DNA of 64,000 bases from Salinibaculum sp. SYNS191 (lineage in GTDB: Archaea > Halobacteriota > Halobacteria > Halobacteriales > Haloarculaceae). The stretch covers positions 3,720,001 to 3,784,000 of the forward strand of contig NZ_CP147838.1 in assembly GCF_037338445.1 (NCBI RefSeq), given 5' to 3'. Under the pieces are notes generated by a model. It had not been told where the DNA came from. It was given only the letters and a program-made list of their open reading frames with translations, and searched no databases. The position numbers were made by a program, and so were the translations under genes. Below are positions 51,975 to 61,553 of this stretch, in pieces; within the stretch, counting starts at the first letter, position 1; each line of letters begins with the position of its first letter.

Positions 51975-52261
51975 TCCTGCCGGCTCAGGTGGGCGGCCTT
52001 GACGATGATGGTCTTGTCCTTGCCGCCGTCGTTGATGCGCACCTTGAACGCTGCGCCCTGCTTGCCGACGACGGTCCCGGTGTGGCCGTCGAAACGGGGG
52101 TGGTAGCGACCGTCGGGCACGCTCGGGTCCGTCTTGAGGTGGACGGAGTCGCCCTCCTCGTACTCCTCGACGGCCTGCTGGGGCGGCGAGGTGCCGCTCT
52201 TTCGGGGGTCGTTCTTCAGCTTGTTCCGTGTTCCCTGGAGTGGTCCGTTAGAGTTAGGCAT
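51971..52261 (-). CDS. rpl21e: Ribosomal protein L21e
   Basis: A 96-residue large-subunit protein with the L21e core [20 protein letters not shown] and [20 protein letters not shown] promoter with TTATAAAA lies at 52289-52296, about 30 nt upstream. It heads the run L21e-Rpb4-DUF655-KsgA-HemK2. Confidence 0.97.
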   Translation of the reverse strand: MPNSNGPLQGTRNKLKNDPRKSGTSPPQQAVEEYEEGDSVHLKTDPSVPDGRYHPRFDGHTGTVVGKQGAAFKVRINDGGKDKTIIVKAAHLSRQE

Positions 52262-52325
52262 TCCTGCGGAGTGGTAGTCTGGTCGTCCTTATAAAACGTG
52301 CGTTACGCGGGCGAGAGCGGCCCGA

Positions 52326-52592
52326 TCAGAGCCGGCCGACGTTCTCGACGGAGACGCTCTCGACGCCGTCGACGCCCTCGAAGGCCTCCTCGACGGCCTC
52401 GGTGCCGCCGGCGTCGTCGGCGACGATGACCGTCGGCAGGAGCGCGACGAGGCCGAACGCGACGTCGTCGCGTTCGAAGCCCTTGATTTTCGCGCCCTCG
52501 GGCAGGACCGATTCGAGCCGGTCCTGGAGTTCGTCGAGGTCGACGTCCGGGCTCTGCGGCATGACCTTGACTTTGGCAGCGACTTTTCCCAT
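52326..52592 (-). CDS. ef1b: Translation elongation factor EF-1 beta
   Basis: An 88-residue nucleotide-exchange factor for aEF-1A. It begins [20 protein letters not shown] and contains [20 protein letters not shown], the conserved exchange-domain core. It follows the zinc-finger microprotein gene with a 2-nt gap, so the two are co-transcribed. Confidence 0.95.
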   Translation of the reverse strand: MGKVAAKVKVMPQSPDVDLDELQDRLESVLPEGAKIKGFERDDVAFGLVALLPTVIVADDAGGTEAVEEAFEGVDGVESVSVENVGRL

Positions 52593-52594
52593 TG

Positions 52595-52774
52595 TTACGG
52601 TCCCGTGAACCCGCAGTCGGGGCACTCGTAGAGGTTGCTCTGCTTGCGACACTTCGCACAGCGGTAAATCTGGTGCCCGCAGTCGGGGCACTTGAACGCG
52701 GCGGCGTTCGTGCCGGCGATGTTGAGCCCGCACGAGATGCACTTCTGCGTTCGTTTCTGTTCGCTCTCGCTCAT
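52595..52774 (-). CDS. HVO_2753-type zinc-ribbon microprotein
   Basis: A 59-residue protein with four CxxC knuckles: CISCG, CPDCG, CAKC and CPDCG, forming two zinc ribbons. It is nearly identical in layout to Haloferax HVO_2753, a characterised small zinc-finger protein. It ends 2 nt before ef1b. A TTAAAAG box about 28 nt upstream of the ATG drives the pair. It is likely RNA- or ribosome-associated, judged by company only. Confidence 0.93.
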   Translation of the reverse strand: MSESEQKRTQKCISCGLNIAGTNAAAFKCPDCGHQIYRCAKCRKQSNLYECPDCGFTGP

Positions 52775-52827
52775 ACCCCCTCATATCGTGCGGCCGCTTT
52801 TAACCGTTGTCAAACGGCGCGGGCCGC

Positions 52828-53730
52828 TCACTCCTGGCCCGGGTCGTCCGGCTGGCGGTCCCGACTTGGGACGTCCGGCCCCGCGAGAGCGGGTTCGGTC
52901 GCCTCGCCGTTCTCCCAGACGTAGAAGCCTTCGCCGCTCGGTGCGCCCGTCTTGCCGTCGGCGACGAGGTCCCGGAGCAGCCCCGGCGGGTCGAACCGGG
53001 GCCCCACCTCCGCAGCCAGGAACTCCAGCGTCTCCAGGCGACCGCGCAAGCCGGCGCTGTCGGCCCGCTCCAGGGGCCCGATCGGGTGGCCGTAGCCCAG
53101 TTCGAGCGCGCCGTCGACGGACGCGACGCCGGCCATGTCCTCCGCGACGAGTCGCATCGCCTCCGCCTCCAGGGCGAGTTCCAGCCGCGTCGCGGCGACG
53201 CCGGGCCCGTCTCGCACGACGACCGGCGACCGGTCCAGCCCCTCGACGAACCGTTCGGTGCGGTCGCAGGTCGACTGGCTCGTCTGGTCCGCGACGACCA
53301 CCTCGACCAGCGGGGCGGCGAGCGGGTCCCGGAACTGGAGACCGATGGCGCGGTCGGGGTGGCGTAGACCAGCGGCCGCTGCCGTCACGGAGACGCCTGT
53401 CGCACTCGGGACCACGAGCGTCTCCCTGTCGACGGTCTCCTCGATGTCGGCGAGAATCCCCTGGAGTGCGCTCGCGTCGGTCGTGGTCGTCTCGACCACC
53501 ACCGCGGCACCGGAGACGGCCGCCTCCACGCCCGTCGTCGCGGTCAGGCGGTCGCGGACAGCGTCGGCGTCGGGGACATCCGGGTCGTCCAGTCGCCGCT
53601 CGATGTCGTCGAGGCCGTCCATCGCGGCGTTGGCGTCGTCGGCCTGCAGCGCCACGTCATGTCCGGCGACCGCACACACCTGCGCGATTGCCCGGCCGAG
53701 AGACCCCGCTCCGAGCACAGCAACGTCCAT
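52828..53730 (-). CDS. 3-hydroxyacyl-CoA dehydrogenase-family protein with altered active site
   Basis: A 300-residue HCDH-like protein. The NAD loop LGAGSLGRAIAQV and Glu80 of the catalytic pair (VVVETTTTD) are present. The family motif HFFNP is QFRDP (residues 132-136), so the catalytic His is Gln and the Asn is Asp. The C-terminal domain (ELGYGHPIGPLERADSAGL, PSGEGFYVWENG) is otherwise normal. It may be a non-dehydrogenase paralogue, or may act on another substrate. The TATA-like GCTTAACC lies about 27 nt upstream of the ATG. Confidence 0.87.
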   Translation of the reverse strand: MDVAVLGAGSLGRAIAQVCAVAGHDVALQADDANAAMDGLDDIERRLDDPDVPDADAVRDRLTATTGVEAAVSGAAVVVETTTTDASALQGILADIEETVDRETLVVPSATGVSVTAAAAGLRHPDRAIGLQFRDPLAAPLVEVVVADQTSQSTCDRTERFVEGLDRSPVVVRDGPGVAATRLELALEAEAMRLVAEDMAGVASVDGALELGYGHPIGPLERADSAGLRGRLETLEFLAAEVGPRFDPPGLLRDLVADGKTGAPSGEGFYVWENGEATEPALAGPDVPSRDRQPDDPGQE

Positions 53731-53769
53731 GCGAACCGTCGCGTCCGCCGGCAGGTTAAGCGTTTGCCG

Positions 53770-54468
53770 TCAGTCGCCCGGCGCGCCCGTGACAGCGGCA
53801 CTGTCGTCGAAGGCGAGCTGGCCGTTCAGCGCGATGAGTCCCAGGCCGACCTTCGAGACGATGTCGATGTAGGTGACGACGAGCGCGGTTGTCTCGACGT
53901 CCATCAGCACCAGGGAGTTCGGCCCGACCAGCCAGATGAGCGGGTAGACGAGCCACAGCACGACGAGGAAGGCACGGAGCTTCCGGTACAGCGCCGCCGT
54001 CGCGCCGCCTTGCCTCTCGGCGGCCTCGCCGAAGTCGCCGTAGGCGTAGTAGACGACGCCGGCGAAAGTGACCAGTCCGCCCGCGTACAGCACCCACTTC
54101 AGCGGTGCGGCGACGAGCGCGCCCGCGAGTCCGAGGACGATGGTCGCCGTCTGGAGCCCGACGGCACGCCCGATGACGCCACGTGCCGCCCCGGCGAAGA
54201 GACCGAGATAGAGGATGTGCAGCGGCGTCGTCAGCAGCCAGTCGACGTACCGCGGGATGAAGGCGGTGCCGCCGACGGCCGTCTCGACAGCGCCGACGTC
54301 GAGGGCCATCAGCGCGTACGCGACGACGGCGATACCGGGCACCGCGATGAGGATGCTGTACCGTCGCCACTGCGACCGCGGCAGCAACCGCAGCCCGTAG
54401 GCGAGCACCAGTGTTCCGAGCGCCATGCCAGCCGTTCCGAGTGTAAACCAGAGTTCTATCGATGCCAT
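53770..54468 (-). CDS. sop2: Sensory rhodopsin II (phototaxis receptor)
   Basis: A 232-residue seven-helix retinal protein. The retinal Lys is K206 (YIDIVSKVGLG), with Asp202 before it and the RYVDW motif giving R73 and counter-ion D76. The position equal to bacteriorhodopsin Asp96 is Y87, so it is a sensor, not a proton pump. Tyr175 (VYPLIW) is kept, while the residue before the retinal Lys is Ser205 in place of the Thr seen in known SRII. It lies 2 nt after the transducer gene htr2, and the pair should mediate blue-light avoidance. Confidence 0.93.
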   Translation of the reverse strand: MASIELWFTLGTAGMALGTLVLAYGLRLLPRSQWRRYSILIAVPGIAVVAYALMALDVGAVETAVGGTAFIPRYVDWLLTTPLHILYLGLFAGAARGVIGRAVGLQTATIVLGLAGALVAAPLKWVLYAGGLVTFAGVVYYAYGDFGEAAERQGGATAALYRKLRAFLVVLWLVYPLIWLVGPNSLVLMDVETTALVVTYIDIVSKVGLGLIALNGQLAFDDSAAVTGAPGD

Positions 54469-54470
54469 TG

Positions 54471-56786
54471 TCAGTCGTCCACGCTCGCTCGTGCGGTCAA
54501 GTCACGTTCGGCCGATGCCTCCGCAGTCACCGAGAACCGCTCCAGTACGTCCTCCAGTTCCTCCGCGCGGCCGCGCAGTTCCGACGCCGACGCGGACACC
54601 TCGGAGATGGAGTCCGACTGGTCCTCCGCGGCGTCTGCGACGACGTCGGCCTCGCTTGCGGTCTGTTCGCTGATGTCCGAGAGGTCGTCTATCATCTCCA
54701 TCAGCCGCTGTGTCGTGTGGGCCTGCTCCTCCGTCGCGTCGTCTATCTCCTGGATGCCGACGTCGACCTCCTCGGTGTACTCGACGATGGTCTCCAGGGC
54801 GTCGACGGCCTCCTCGACCGTCGCGACGGAACTCGTGATGCGGTCGCTGGTGGCCTCCATCGTCTCGACGGTGTCGCCGGCCTGGTCCTGGATGCGCTGG
54901 ATGCGCGTCTCGATGTCGCCCGCGGCCTCCTTGGTCTCCTCCGCGAGGTTCTTTATCTCGTCGGCGACCACGGCGAACCCGTCGCCGTCCGCGTCGGCGT
55001 GAGCGGCCTCGATGGAGGCGTTCAGCGCCAGCATGTTCGTCTGCTCGACGATGTCGGTGATGAGGTCGACGATGTCGCTTATCTCGTCGAGGTCGTCGGC
55101 CAGCGCCGCGATCTCCTCGACTGTCTCGTCGGTTCGCTCGTCGATGGCGTTCATCTCCTCGATGGTCGCCTGTGCGGCCTCTCGACCGCTCTCGCCCAGT
55201 TCCGCTGCCGCCTGGGAGGTGTCCGCGACCTCCTGTGCCGAGGAGGCGACTTCCTCGGCGGTGGCGGACAGCCCCTCCATCTCTGAAGCCGCGTCCCGGA
55301 GGCGCTGATTCTGCTCGGAGGCTCCGTCGAAGATCTCGTCGATGGACTGCCTGACCTGCGCGCTCGCGTCGTCGACGCGCTCGGCGTTGTCGTCGACTTC
55401 GCCGGTCGCGTCGAGGACGTTCCGTGCGAACGACTGCATGTCCGCTATCGTCTGCTCCAGGGCCGCCAGCGTGGCGTTTATCTCCTCGCCGACGGACGCC
55501 ATCGCGTCGTTCTCGCTCTCGGGGTCGACCCGCTGTGTCAGGTCGCCGCTCGCGGCGTCGTCGAGCACCCGCCGGTACTCGGTAGCCTTGGCTTCGAGGC
55601 GGTCGTTCATCTCGCGGACCACCTCGCTCTCCTCGACGGCCTCCGCCCGGGCCTGCTCGGCCTCCTGTCTGGCCGCCTCGGCGTCCTCGCGTGCCTGCTC
55701 GGCCTCGGCTATCTTCTCGCGCAACGAGGCCCGCATCTGGTCGAAGGAGTCGTACAGCGTCCCGAACTCGTCGTCGCGGGTCGTCGCGAGGTCCACGTCG
55801 AGGTCACCGTCCCCCATCGCCTGCGCCTTCGAGGAGATGCGCCGCAGCGAGACGATGGTGTTCGTCCCGATGGTCACGCCGACGAGTCCCAGCGTGATGA
55901 CGGCGAAGAAGATGAGTCCGATGAGGTCGGAGTTGATCTGGCTCGACAGCGCGTAAGCGTCCTCTTTGTCGAGGTGGGTCATGACGGTCCAGTCGGCCTG
56001 GTCCATCTTCGTGACGCCCATCAGTACCTCGTCCATCGCCACGAAGTCGCTCTCGCCAGGGGCCAGTCCCTGCACCGTCGAGGGGTCCGTCTGACTCCCG
56101 GTCAGAATCTTGCTCGTGTTCGGATGCGAGATGTACTGCCCCTCCTCGTTCACGACGACGGTGAACGAACTGTTGCGCTGTGCCGAGACCGACCCCGCCC
56201 GCTCGCGGAGGTCGACCATGTAGACGACGGCGTGGTCCTCGTCACCGGGAACCGGCGAGAGGACCGAGATTATCGGGTGGTCGACCAGCGGGACGGTGAA
56301 CGGCCGGGAGACGTAGGTGTCGTCCGGCCCCTCGAACGACGGGGGTGAGGTGGCGAACGCGGCCCCCTGTTCGGCCGGCCGGACGCCCACGAACTGCTCG
56401 CGCGAACTCGCCTCGAAGACGCCCGAACTCGTGTTCAGATAGTGGACGGCCACGGTGTTGCCCGGCAAGGCCCCGCGGTCGGCGAGCGAGCGGAGGTAGT
56501 CGTTGGCGTCGCCGGGACCGCCGTCCGACAGGGCCGGGTGTGCGGACGTGGCTCTGATGGAACTTTGTGTGTTACTCAACCACTCGTCGAGCTGGTCTGC
56601 CTGCGACGCCGACAGGGACGTGAGGTCGTTCTCGACGTCCTCGTCGAGCGTCGCAGACGCCTGCGTGCTCACGACGAGTCCGAAGGCGACCATCGCAAGC
56701 ACCGCGAGTGCGAGGGCCACCCCGAGACGCGTCGTGTAACTCCGCCTGACGAAGGCAGGGAGGAGCGAACTTCCATCGGCTGTCAT
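54471..56786 (-). CDS. htr2: HtrII-type phototaxis transducer
   Basis: A 771-residue methyl-accepting transducer. The first membrane helix ([20 protein letters not shown]) and second helix ([20 protein letters not shown], near residue 310) flank a 250-residue extracellular Cache-like domain ([40 protein letters not shown]). Two HAMP regions and a long signalling coiled coil follow, with the hairpin tip [20 protein letters not shown]. Like Halobacterium HtrII, it may sense a solute as well as rhodopsin. TATTTAA at 56809-56815 is placed for a leaderless start. Confidence 0.92.
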   Translation of the reverse strand: MTADGSSLLPAFVRRSYTTRLGVALALAVLAMVAFGLVVSTQASATLDEDVENDLTSLSASQADQLDEWLSNTQSSIRATSAHPALSDGGPGDANDYLRSLADRGALPGNTVAVHYLNTSSGVFEASSREQFVGVRPAEQGAAFATSPPSFEGPDDTYVSRPFTVPLVDHPIISVLSPVPGDEDHAVVYMVDLRERAGSVSAQRNSSFTVVVNEEGQYISHPNTSKILTGSQTDPSTVQGLAPGESDFVAMDEVLMGVTKMDQADWTVMTHLDKEDAYALSSQINSDLIGLIFFAVITLGLVGVTIGTNTIVSLRRISSKAQAMGDGDLDVDLATTRDDEFGTLYDSFDQMRASLREKIAEAEQAREDAEAARQEAEQARAEAVEESEVVREMNDRLEAKATEYRRVLDDAASGDLTQRVDPESENDAMASVGEEINATLAALEQTIADMQSFARNVLDATGEVDDNAERVDDASAQVRQSIDEIFDGASEQNQRLRDAASEMEGLSATAEEVASSAQEVADTSQAAAELGESGREAAQATIEEMNAIDERTDETVEEIAALADDLDEISDIVDLITDIVEQTNMLALNASIEAAHADADGDGFAVVADEIKNLAEETKEAAGDIETRIQRIQDQAGDTVETMEATSDRITSSVATVEEAVDALETIVEYTEEVDVGIQEIDDATEEQAHTTQRLMEMIDDLSDISEQTASEADVVADAAEDQSDSISEVSASASELRGRAEELEDVLERFSVTAEASAERDLTARASVDD

Positions 56787-56804
56787 CACTCTATATGTTT
56801 GTGG

Positions 56805-56818
56805 TACGTATTTAAGCA
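56805..56818 (-). promoter_or_regulatory. Promoter of the htr2-sop2 operon
   Basis: TATTTAA (56809-56815) is centred about 26 nt before the htr2 ATG at 56786, the right distance for a leaderless transcript. The region up to the divergent pseudokinase gene is 195 nt long. Confidence 0.5.
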
Positions 56819-56981
56819 CCAGCTCCGAAATTTCAGTGCTGATAATGGACGAGAGGCCTACAGTCCGGTGACTAGAGCGCTTCCGACCGAATCGCTTTCG
56901 CACTTAAAACCATGGTATCGTGATAGTAACTTCCAAAACAATCAAGACAGACTGTCGTCAATCGTAGACGAATCGAGTCAC

Positions 56982-58460
56982 ATGGAGACACCTGGGCCCG
57001 ACGAGCTGGACGACCCGTACGGGATGCTCGTCGACTGTCTGCAGGACCCGGCAGCGGGGAAGTCCCGGCTTCCCCGGATTGTCGGGCTGTTCGAGTCCGA
57101 CGAGCGGGTCACACGGCTGTGTGCCGCCTGGGCGTGCTGTCTTCTCGCGACCGAAATCGAGGACGATGACACCATCGAGTACCTCGTCCGGCGGCTGAGC
57201 GACAGACTGGACGCGGAGTACGTCTCGCTGGAACTGACGACCACGCTCGACTACATCTCCACGCTGTACTCCGAACAGGTCGAGACCATCCTCGACGAGA
57301 TGGACGAGGAGGAGCGCGACCGCGGGGACATCCCGCTCCCGCGGGTCGGGAACTTCACGCGGGCGAACTACTACAGCCGCGACCACACCAGACAGGGCGT
57401 CGGACGGACCCGCGTCGCGGGGGCCGACGACGCCGGTGACCCGCGGGCGGCCTACGCCGACCGGGTGCAGGAGGAGCGCGAGCAGACCGAACGGGAACGC
57501 GAGCGCGACCCGGGTCACGACGAGGGCGACGCCGACGACGAAGCGCCGGCGGACTCCCCGGCCGCCGCCGGCGGAGGCAGCGGTCCGATGGCACAGCAAC
57601 GCTCGGAGGTGTCGTCGATAGCGACGCGGAGTCGCTTCGACAAGCTCCACATCCTGGCGACGCGGGAGCGGAGCCGGTACGCCGACGTCTACGAGGCGCT
57701 CGTGGGCCAGAGCGGCGAGGAGCAGGCAGTCGCACTCAGGCTGTTGCACCGGCCCGAGGGCGACGGCGCGCGGCTCCAGTTCGGCCGCCGGGTCGAACGA
57801 GAACTCGCGAACTGGGCGGCCGTCTCCGACAACGCGCACGTGGTGTCGGTCCTCGACTGGAGCGTCGAGCCGCGGCCCTGGGTCGCCACCCAGTTCACCG
57901 GGGAACCCCTGTCCGAGATAGGTCGTATCCCGCCCGAACAGGTTCTGGCCGACGGTATCGACCTCGCGGGTGCCGTCTCGTCGCTCCACCGCCGGGGAGT
58001 GGTCCACGGCGGTATCGACCCCGGGAACGTCATCTACCCCGAGGACGTCGTCGAGTCCCCCGACAACCAGCCGCCGTTTCTGGACAACGTCGGCCTCGTC
58101 AACGCCTTCCGGTTCCACTTCCAGCCCACGCTCATGCTGGACCCGCGCTTTGCCGCGCCGGAGTACTTCGACCGGCAGTACGGCCGCATCGGCCCGGCCA
58201 CCGACGTCTACCACCTCGGCGCGGTGCTGTTCTACATGGTCACGGGACAGCCGCCCTACAGCGGCCAGTTCGAGCAGGTCCGGGACGACGTCCTCGACGC
58301 CGAGACGCCGGTGCCGAGCAGAATCGACGACGAGGTCCCGGCCGCGCTCGACGACGTCGTCGCCAAGGCGATGGCGACGCAGAAACTGACCAGATACGAG
58401 ACGGTGGAGCACCTCGAACAGGAGCTCTCGGGCATCCGGGGGGGAGCGCCGGATGGTTGA
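56982..58460 (+). CDS. Protein-kinase-like protein (pseudokinase) with helical-repeat N terminus
   Basis: A 492-residue protein. Residues 10-110 are helical and HEAT-like (SRLPRIVGLFESDERVTRLC), followed by a charged, low-complexity linker to about 205. Residues 215-485 follow the Ser/Thr kinase fold, including APE at 392-394 and TDVYHLG with D408. Catalytic motifs are lost: the Gly loop is ATRERSRYADVY, VAIK is VALR (R253), HRD is HGG (342-344), the catalytic-loop Lys is D346, and DFG is DNVG (368-371). It overlaps the next membrane-protein gene by 8 nt, indicating a joint role. Confidence 0.85.
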   Translation: METPGPDELDDPYGMLVDCLQDPAAGKSRLPRIVGLFESDERVTRLCAAWACCLLATEIEDDDTIEYLVRRLSDRLDAEYVSLELTTTLDYISTLYSEQVETILDEMDEEERDRGDIPLPRVGNFTRANYYSRDHTRQGVGRTRVAGADDAGDPRAAYADRVQEEREQTERERERDPGHDEGDADDEAPADSPAAAGGGSGPMAQQRSEVSSIATRSRFDKLHILATRERSRYADVYEALVGQSGEEQAVALRLLHRPEGDGARLQFGRRVERELANWAAVSDNAHVVSVLDWSVEPRPWVATQFTGEPLSEIGRIPPEQVLADGIDLAGAVSSLHRRGVVHGGIDPGNVIYPEDVVESPDNQPPFLDNVGLVNAFRFHFQPTLMLDPRFAAPEYFDRQYGRIGPATDVYHLGAVLFYMVTGQPPYSGQFEQVRDDVLDAETPVPSRIDDEVPAALDDVVAKAMATQKLTRYETVEHLEQELSGIRGGAPDG

Positions 58461-59178
58461 AATCGGGCTCGAACTCGTCGCCGGCAACGCCAACCTGACG
58501 TTCATCTTCTTCGTCGGGCTAGCGCTGCTGACGGTGCTGGGGGTTCGCTTCGCGTACTACGCCTTCCGGAACCGGGCACAGACGGAACTGGAGATGCAGG
58601 CACCCATCTGGAGCCACCTGCTGTACATCGGGCTGTTCGCCGCGCTGTACGGTGCCGTCGGCCTCCTCGAAATCATCACCAGCCTCGACGTGCCCTACAA
58701 GAGCGTCCCGATGCTGGCGACGACCCTGCTGCTCGCCTTCGCCATCCGGCAGATTCACTACACCGCGACCAGTGCCGACGGGGGTGCGGCGCAGGCACAC
58801 CCGTCCGAACGGTTCGCCCGCGCGGCCTTCGTCGCCGTCGTCATCGGCCAGGCGGTGCTGCTGTTCGAGTTCGGCATCTCCGACCTCACGGCGACCGTCG
58901 AGAGTCTGGGGGCGCTGGCCTTTCTGGGCTACGGGCTCGTCTTCTACCGGGACCAGATATCCACGGCCCGGCTCCAGGGGACGATGCTCGACTCGCTGCT
59001 GCGCCACCTCCTCCCGGTGCTGGCCTTCGCCGCGCTGGTCGGCATCGTCAACCTCGCCGACCCGTTCGGTCTCGACCGCATCGTCATCCTCCACGTCCAG
59101 GTCGTCTTCATAATCATGACCGCCACCGCGATGATGACGGCTACCATCAAGCTCCGGCAGAACCTCGCCGGGCTCTGA
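58453..59178 (+). CDS. Seven-helix membrane protein coupled to the pseudokinase
   Basis: A 241-residue integral membrane protein with about seven hydrophobic helices (first FIFFVGLALLTVLGVRFAYY, last VVFIIMTATAMMTATIKL). It has no retinal Lys or transporter signature. Its start lies 8 nt inside the pseudokinase gene, so synthesis is coupled. A membrane sensor or anchor for the pseudokinase is a plausible but unproven role. Confidence 0.82.
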   Translation: MVEIGLELVAGNANLTFIFFVGLALLTVLGVRFAYYAFRNRAQTELEMQAPIWSHLLYIGLFAALYGAVGLLEIITSLDVPYKSVPMLATTLLLAFAIRQIHYTATSADGGAAQAHPSERFARAAFVAVVIGQAVLLFEFGISDLTATVESLGALAFLGYGLVFYRDQISTARLQGTMLDSLLRHLLPVLAFAALVGIVNLADPFGLDRIVILHVQVVFIIMTATAMMTATIKLRQNLAGL

Positions 59179-59287
59179 GTCCGCCGGACAGCGTCTGATT
59201 GTACGTCACACTGTGGAGCGCAGCGGGCTATTTCACAGCGAGAAAAGACTCGAATTAAGTAAGTGGGTGCGTGAAGAATTCGGGCGC

Positions 59288-60778
59288 ATGAGTTTCCTCC
59301 AGGGCCGCTCCAGGGGCGTGTCGAACGTGGTCGGGTTCGCGCTCCTGCTCGGGCTGGTCATCAGCGGCGCGACGCTCACCGTGGCGCTGGGCGCCGTCGC
59401 CTTCGACGACCTCCAGAGACAGGCGACGCTCGACCGGACGGAGAACGTGATGACGCTGTTCGACACGCGCGCGAGCCAGGTCGCGCTGGGCGGGTCGCCG
59501 TCACAGTCGGTCACGCTCGGACGGGGCGACGGCGGCAGCGTGGACGTCGCCGAGTCCGCCGGACAACTCCAGGTCCTCTACCGGAACGAAACAGGGTCCG
59601 AGAGGACGCTGGTCAGCGAACCGCTGGGAGCGGTCAGGTACGAGACGGACGAGAGCGTCGTCGCCTACCAGGGCGGGGGCGTCTGGCGACGCACCGGCGA
59701 CTACTCCACGATGGTCTCGGTGCCCGAGTTCCACTACCGGAACGCGACACTGACCTTCCCTATCGTCCGCGTGACCGGCGAGGCCGGGTCCATGTCGGCG
59801 GCGTCCACGCTGCAGGTTCGGGACAACGGCACTGACCGCGTCTTCCCGGACGCCGCCAGCCAGAATCCACTCGACGAAGGGGCAGTCGTCGTCCGGGTCA
59901 CCAGCGCCTATCACGAGGGCTGGGCGGAGTATTTCAAAAGCAGGACAGAGGGGAGCGTCGACCACGACCCGGCCAACGAGACAGTCGAAGTGACGCTGAC
60001 GGTCCCCGTCGAGGAGAACTTCGAGTACGCGGTGGCGGCGACGTCCAACGACAGCGACGCCATCTCCGCCACCGGCAACGCGAAGTTCGAGGGGCCGACG
60101 GTCGTCGGTGCGAACCGCCCGATGCCCGACCGCGAAATCGACTCTCACATCGAGGACTGCGAGGCGGGGACCTGCACCAATATCTCCAGTCCGCTATCCA
60201 GCACGCTCGCCGAGGGGACGTACTACGCGGACGGCCCGCTGACCGTCGAGAGCGGGGCCGAGTTCGACACGGCCGGCGGCGACGTGACCGTCGTCGTCAA
60301 TGGCAGCCTGACGTTCACTGGCACCGGCGGTCCCGGGAATCTGGACCAGTCCATCACCGGGTCCAACGGGACGGTCAGGTTCTACGTCCGCGGGGACGTG
60401 ACCGCGGGCGGCAACGCTGCCGTGAACACGGGCGGGAACGCGTCGGACCTGCTCGTGATGGTCCACTCTGACGGGGACACTGTCGCAGCAGCGAGTGGCA
60501 CACCACAGTTCACCGGCGTCATCTACGCACCGGGGTCGGAGTTCGAAATCAACGGTGGTGGTGCCTGTGGCGCTTCCAAAGGGAATGGTAAGGGGAATGG
60601 CAACTCAAAATGTAACGGCAACATCGTCGGCAGCGTCGTGGTGGAGGAGGCCACGGCAGTCGGCAACGGCAAACTGACCTACGACGGGTCGATGGACATC
60701 TCCGTGGAGTTCACGGCTATCAACGACATCACGTACCTCCACGTGACGGAGAACCGCATCGACGTGTCCGAAGACTGA
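59288..60778 (+). CDS. Pilin-like surface protein (DUF7289 type)
   Basis: A 496-residue protein with a class III (type IV pilin-like) N terminus: RSRGVSNVVGFALLLGLVIS, a single hydrophobic helix after a basic stretch. The large exported part is beta-rich with many N-glycosylation sequons, and has a late GKGNGNSKCNGN low-complexity insert with two nearby Cys (GACGAS and SKCNGN). Haloarchaea have many such surface proteins of unknown function. A GAATTAAG element lies about 30 nt upstream of the ATG. Confidence 0.82.
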   Translation: MSFLQGRSRGVSNVVGFALLLGLVISGATLTVALGAVAFDDLQRQATLDRTENVMTLFDTRASQVALGGSPSQSVTLGRGDGGSVDVAESAGQLQVLYRNETGSERTLVSEPLGAVRYETDESVVAYQGGGVWRRTGDYSTMVSVPEFHYRNATLTFPIVRVTGEAGSMSAASTLQVRDNGTDRVFPDAASQNPLDEGAVVVRVTSAYHEGWAEYFKSRTEGSVDHDPANETVEVTLTVPVEENFEYAVAATSNDSDAISATGNAKFEGPTVVGANRPMPDREIDSHIEDCEAGTCTNISSPLSSTLAEGTYYADGPLTVESGAEFDTAGGDVTVVVNGSLTFTGTGGPGNLDQSITGSNGTVRFYVRGDVTAGGNAAVNTGGNASDLLVMVHSDGDTVAAASGTPQFTGVIYAPGSEFEINGGGACGASKGNGKGNGNSKCNGNIVGSVVVEEATAVGNGKLTYDGSMDISVEFTAINDITYLHVTENRIDVSED

Positions 60779-60813
60779 GCGACAGTTCAGAGGGCCGGGA
60801 ACTGAGGCGGCGC

Positions 60814-61470
60814 TCAGACGCGACAGTACGACGGCGCGTCCGAGATGAGGCCGTCGACGCCCGAGTCGCGGAGCCGAGCGGCCGTGGCGGTATCGCGGAC
60901 TGTCCAGGCGTTCACCCTCAGGTCAGCGTCGTGGCCCGCCGCGACGAGGGCGTCGTCACAGAACCCGTGGTGTGGGTGCACCGCCGCACAGGTTAGCGAC
61001 TCGGCGGTTTCGATTGCCCCCGCCCGTTCGGCGCACAGCAGGGCCAGCGGACACTCGGAACGGTCGGCGACCTCGCGGAGCGCCTGCGGGTCGAACGACG
61101 AGACGAGAACGTCGTCACGGTCGCCCACGACCGACAGCAGGTCCCCGGCCAACCCGGTCTCCTTGAGTTCGACGTTGAGTCCGACGCTCGCTGGCACCGC
61201 GTCGACGACCGCCTGCAACGTCGGCATGCCGCGTCCGGTCCCGAGGACGTCCAGCGACGCGAGTTCGGACAGCGGGAGGTCCGCGACTGCGCCACTGCCG
61301 TCTGTCACGCGGTCGACCGTCGCGTCGTGCACGACGACGAGTTCGCCGCTGCGGCAGCGACGGACGTCGACTTCGATAGCGTCGGCACCGGCCTCGACGG
61401 CGCGGCGGACTGCCGGCACCGTGTTCTCGGGGTTGACGCCGGCGAAGCCGCGGTGGGCGATACAGCGCAC
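60814..61470 (-). CDS. Glycerophosphodiester phosphodiesterase
   Basis: A 218-residue GDPD TIM barrel. It opens with VRCIAHRGFAGVNPENTVPA (catalytic His and the metal-binding Glu), then DAIEVDVRRCRSGELVVVHD, and a late LRVNAWTVRD and DGLISDAP. It hydrolyses glycerophosphodiesters, here perhaps archaeal lipid-derived. I start at the GTG at 61470. A longer ATG start at 61548 would leave only 5 nt to the divergent reductase gene, too little for a promoter. Confidence 0.88.
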   Translation of the reverse strand: MRCIAHRGFAGVNPENTVPAVRRAVEAGADAIEVDVRRCRSGELVVVHDATVDRVTDGSGAVADLPLSELASLDVLGTGRGMPTLQAVVDAVPASVGLNVELKETGLAGDLLSVVGDRDDVLVSSFDPQALREVADRSECPLALLCAERAGAIETAESLTCAAVHPHHGFCDDALVAAGHDADLRVNAWTVRDTATAARLRDSGVDGLISDAPSYCRV

Positions 61471-61553
61471 GTGCCCGGCTACGCACGCGAGCGGAAGAAC
61501 AGTACCGGTCCCGCAGGACAGAACTATTGTGCTCGGTGTCCCAGCCACTCCAC

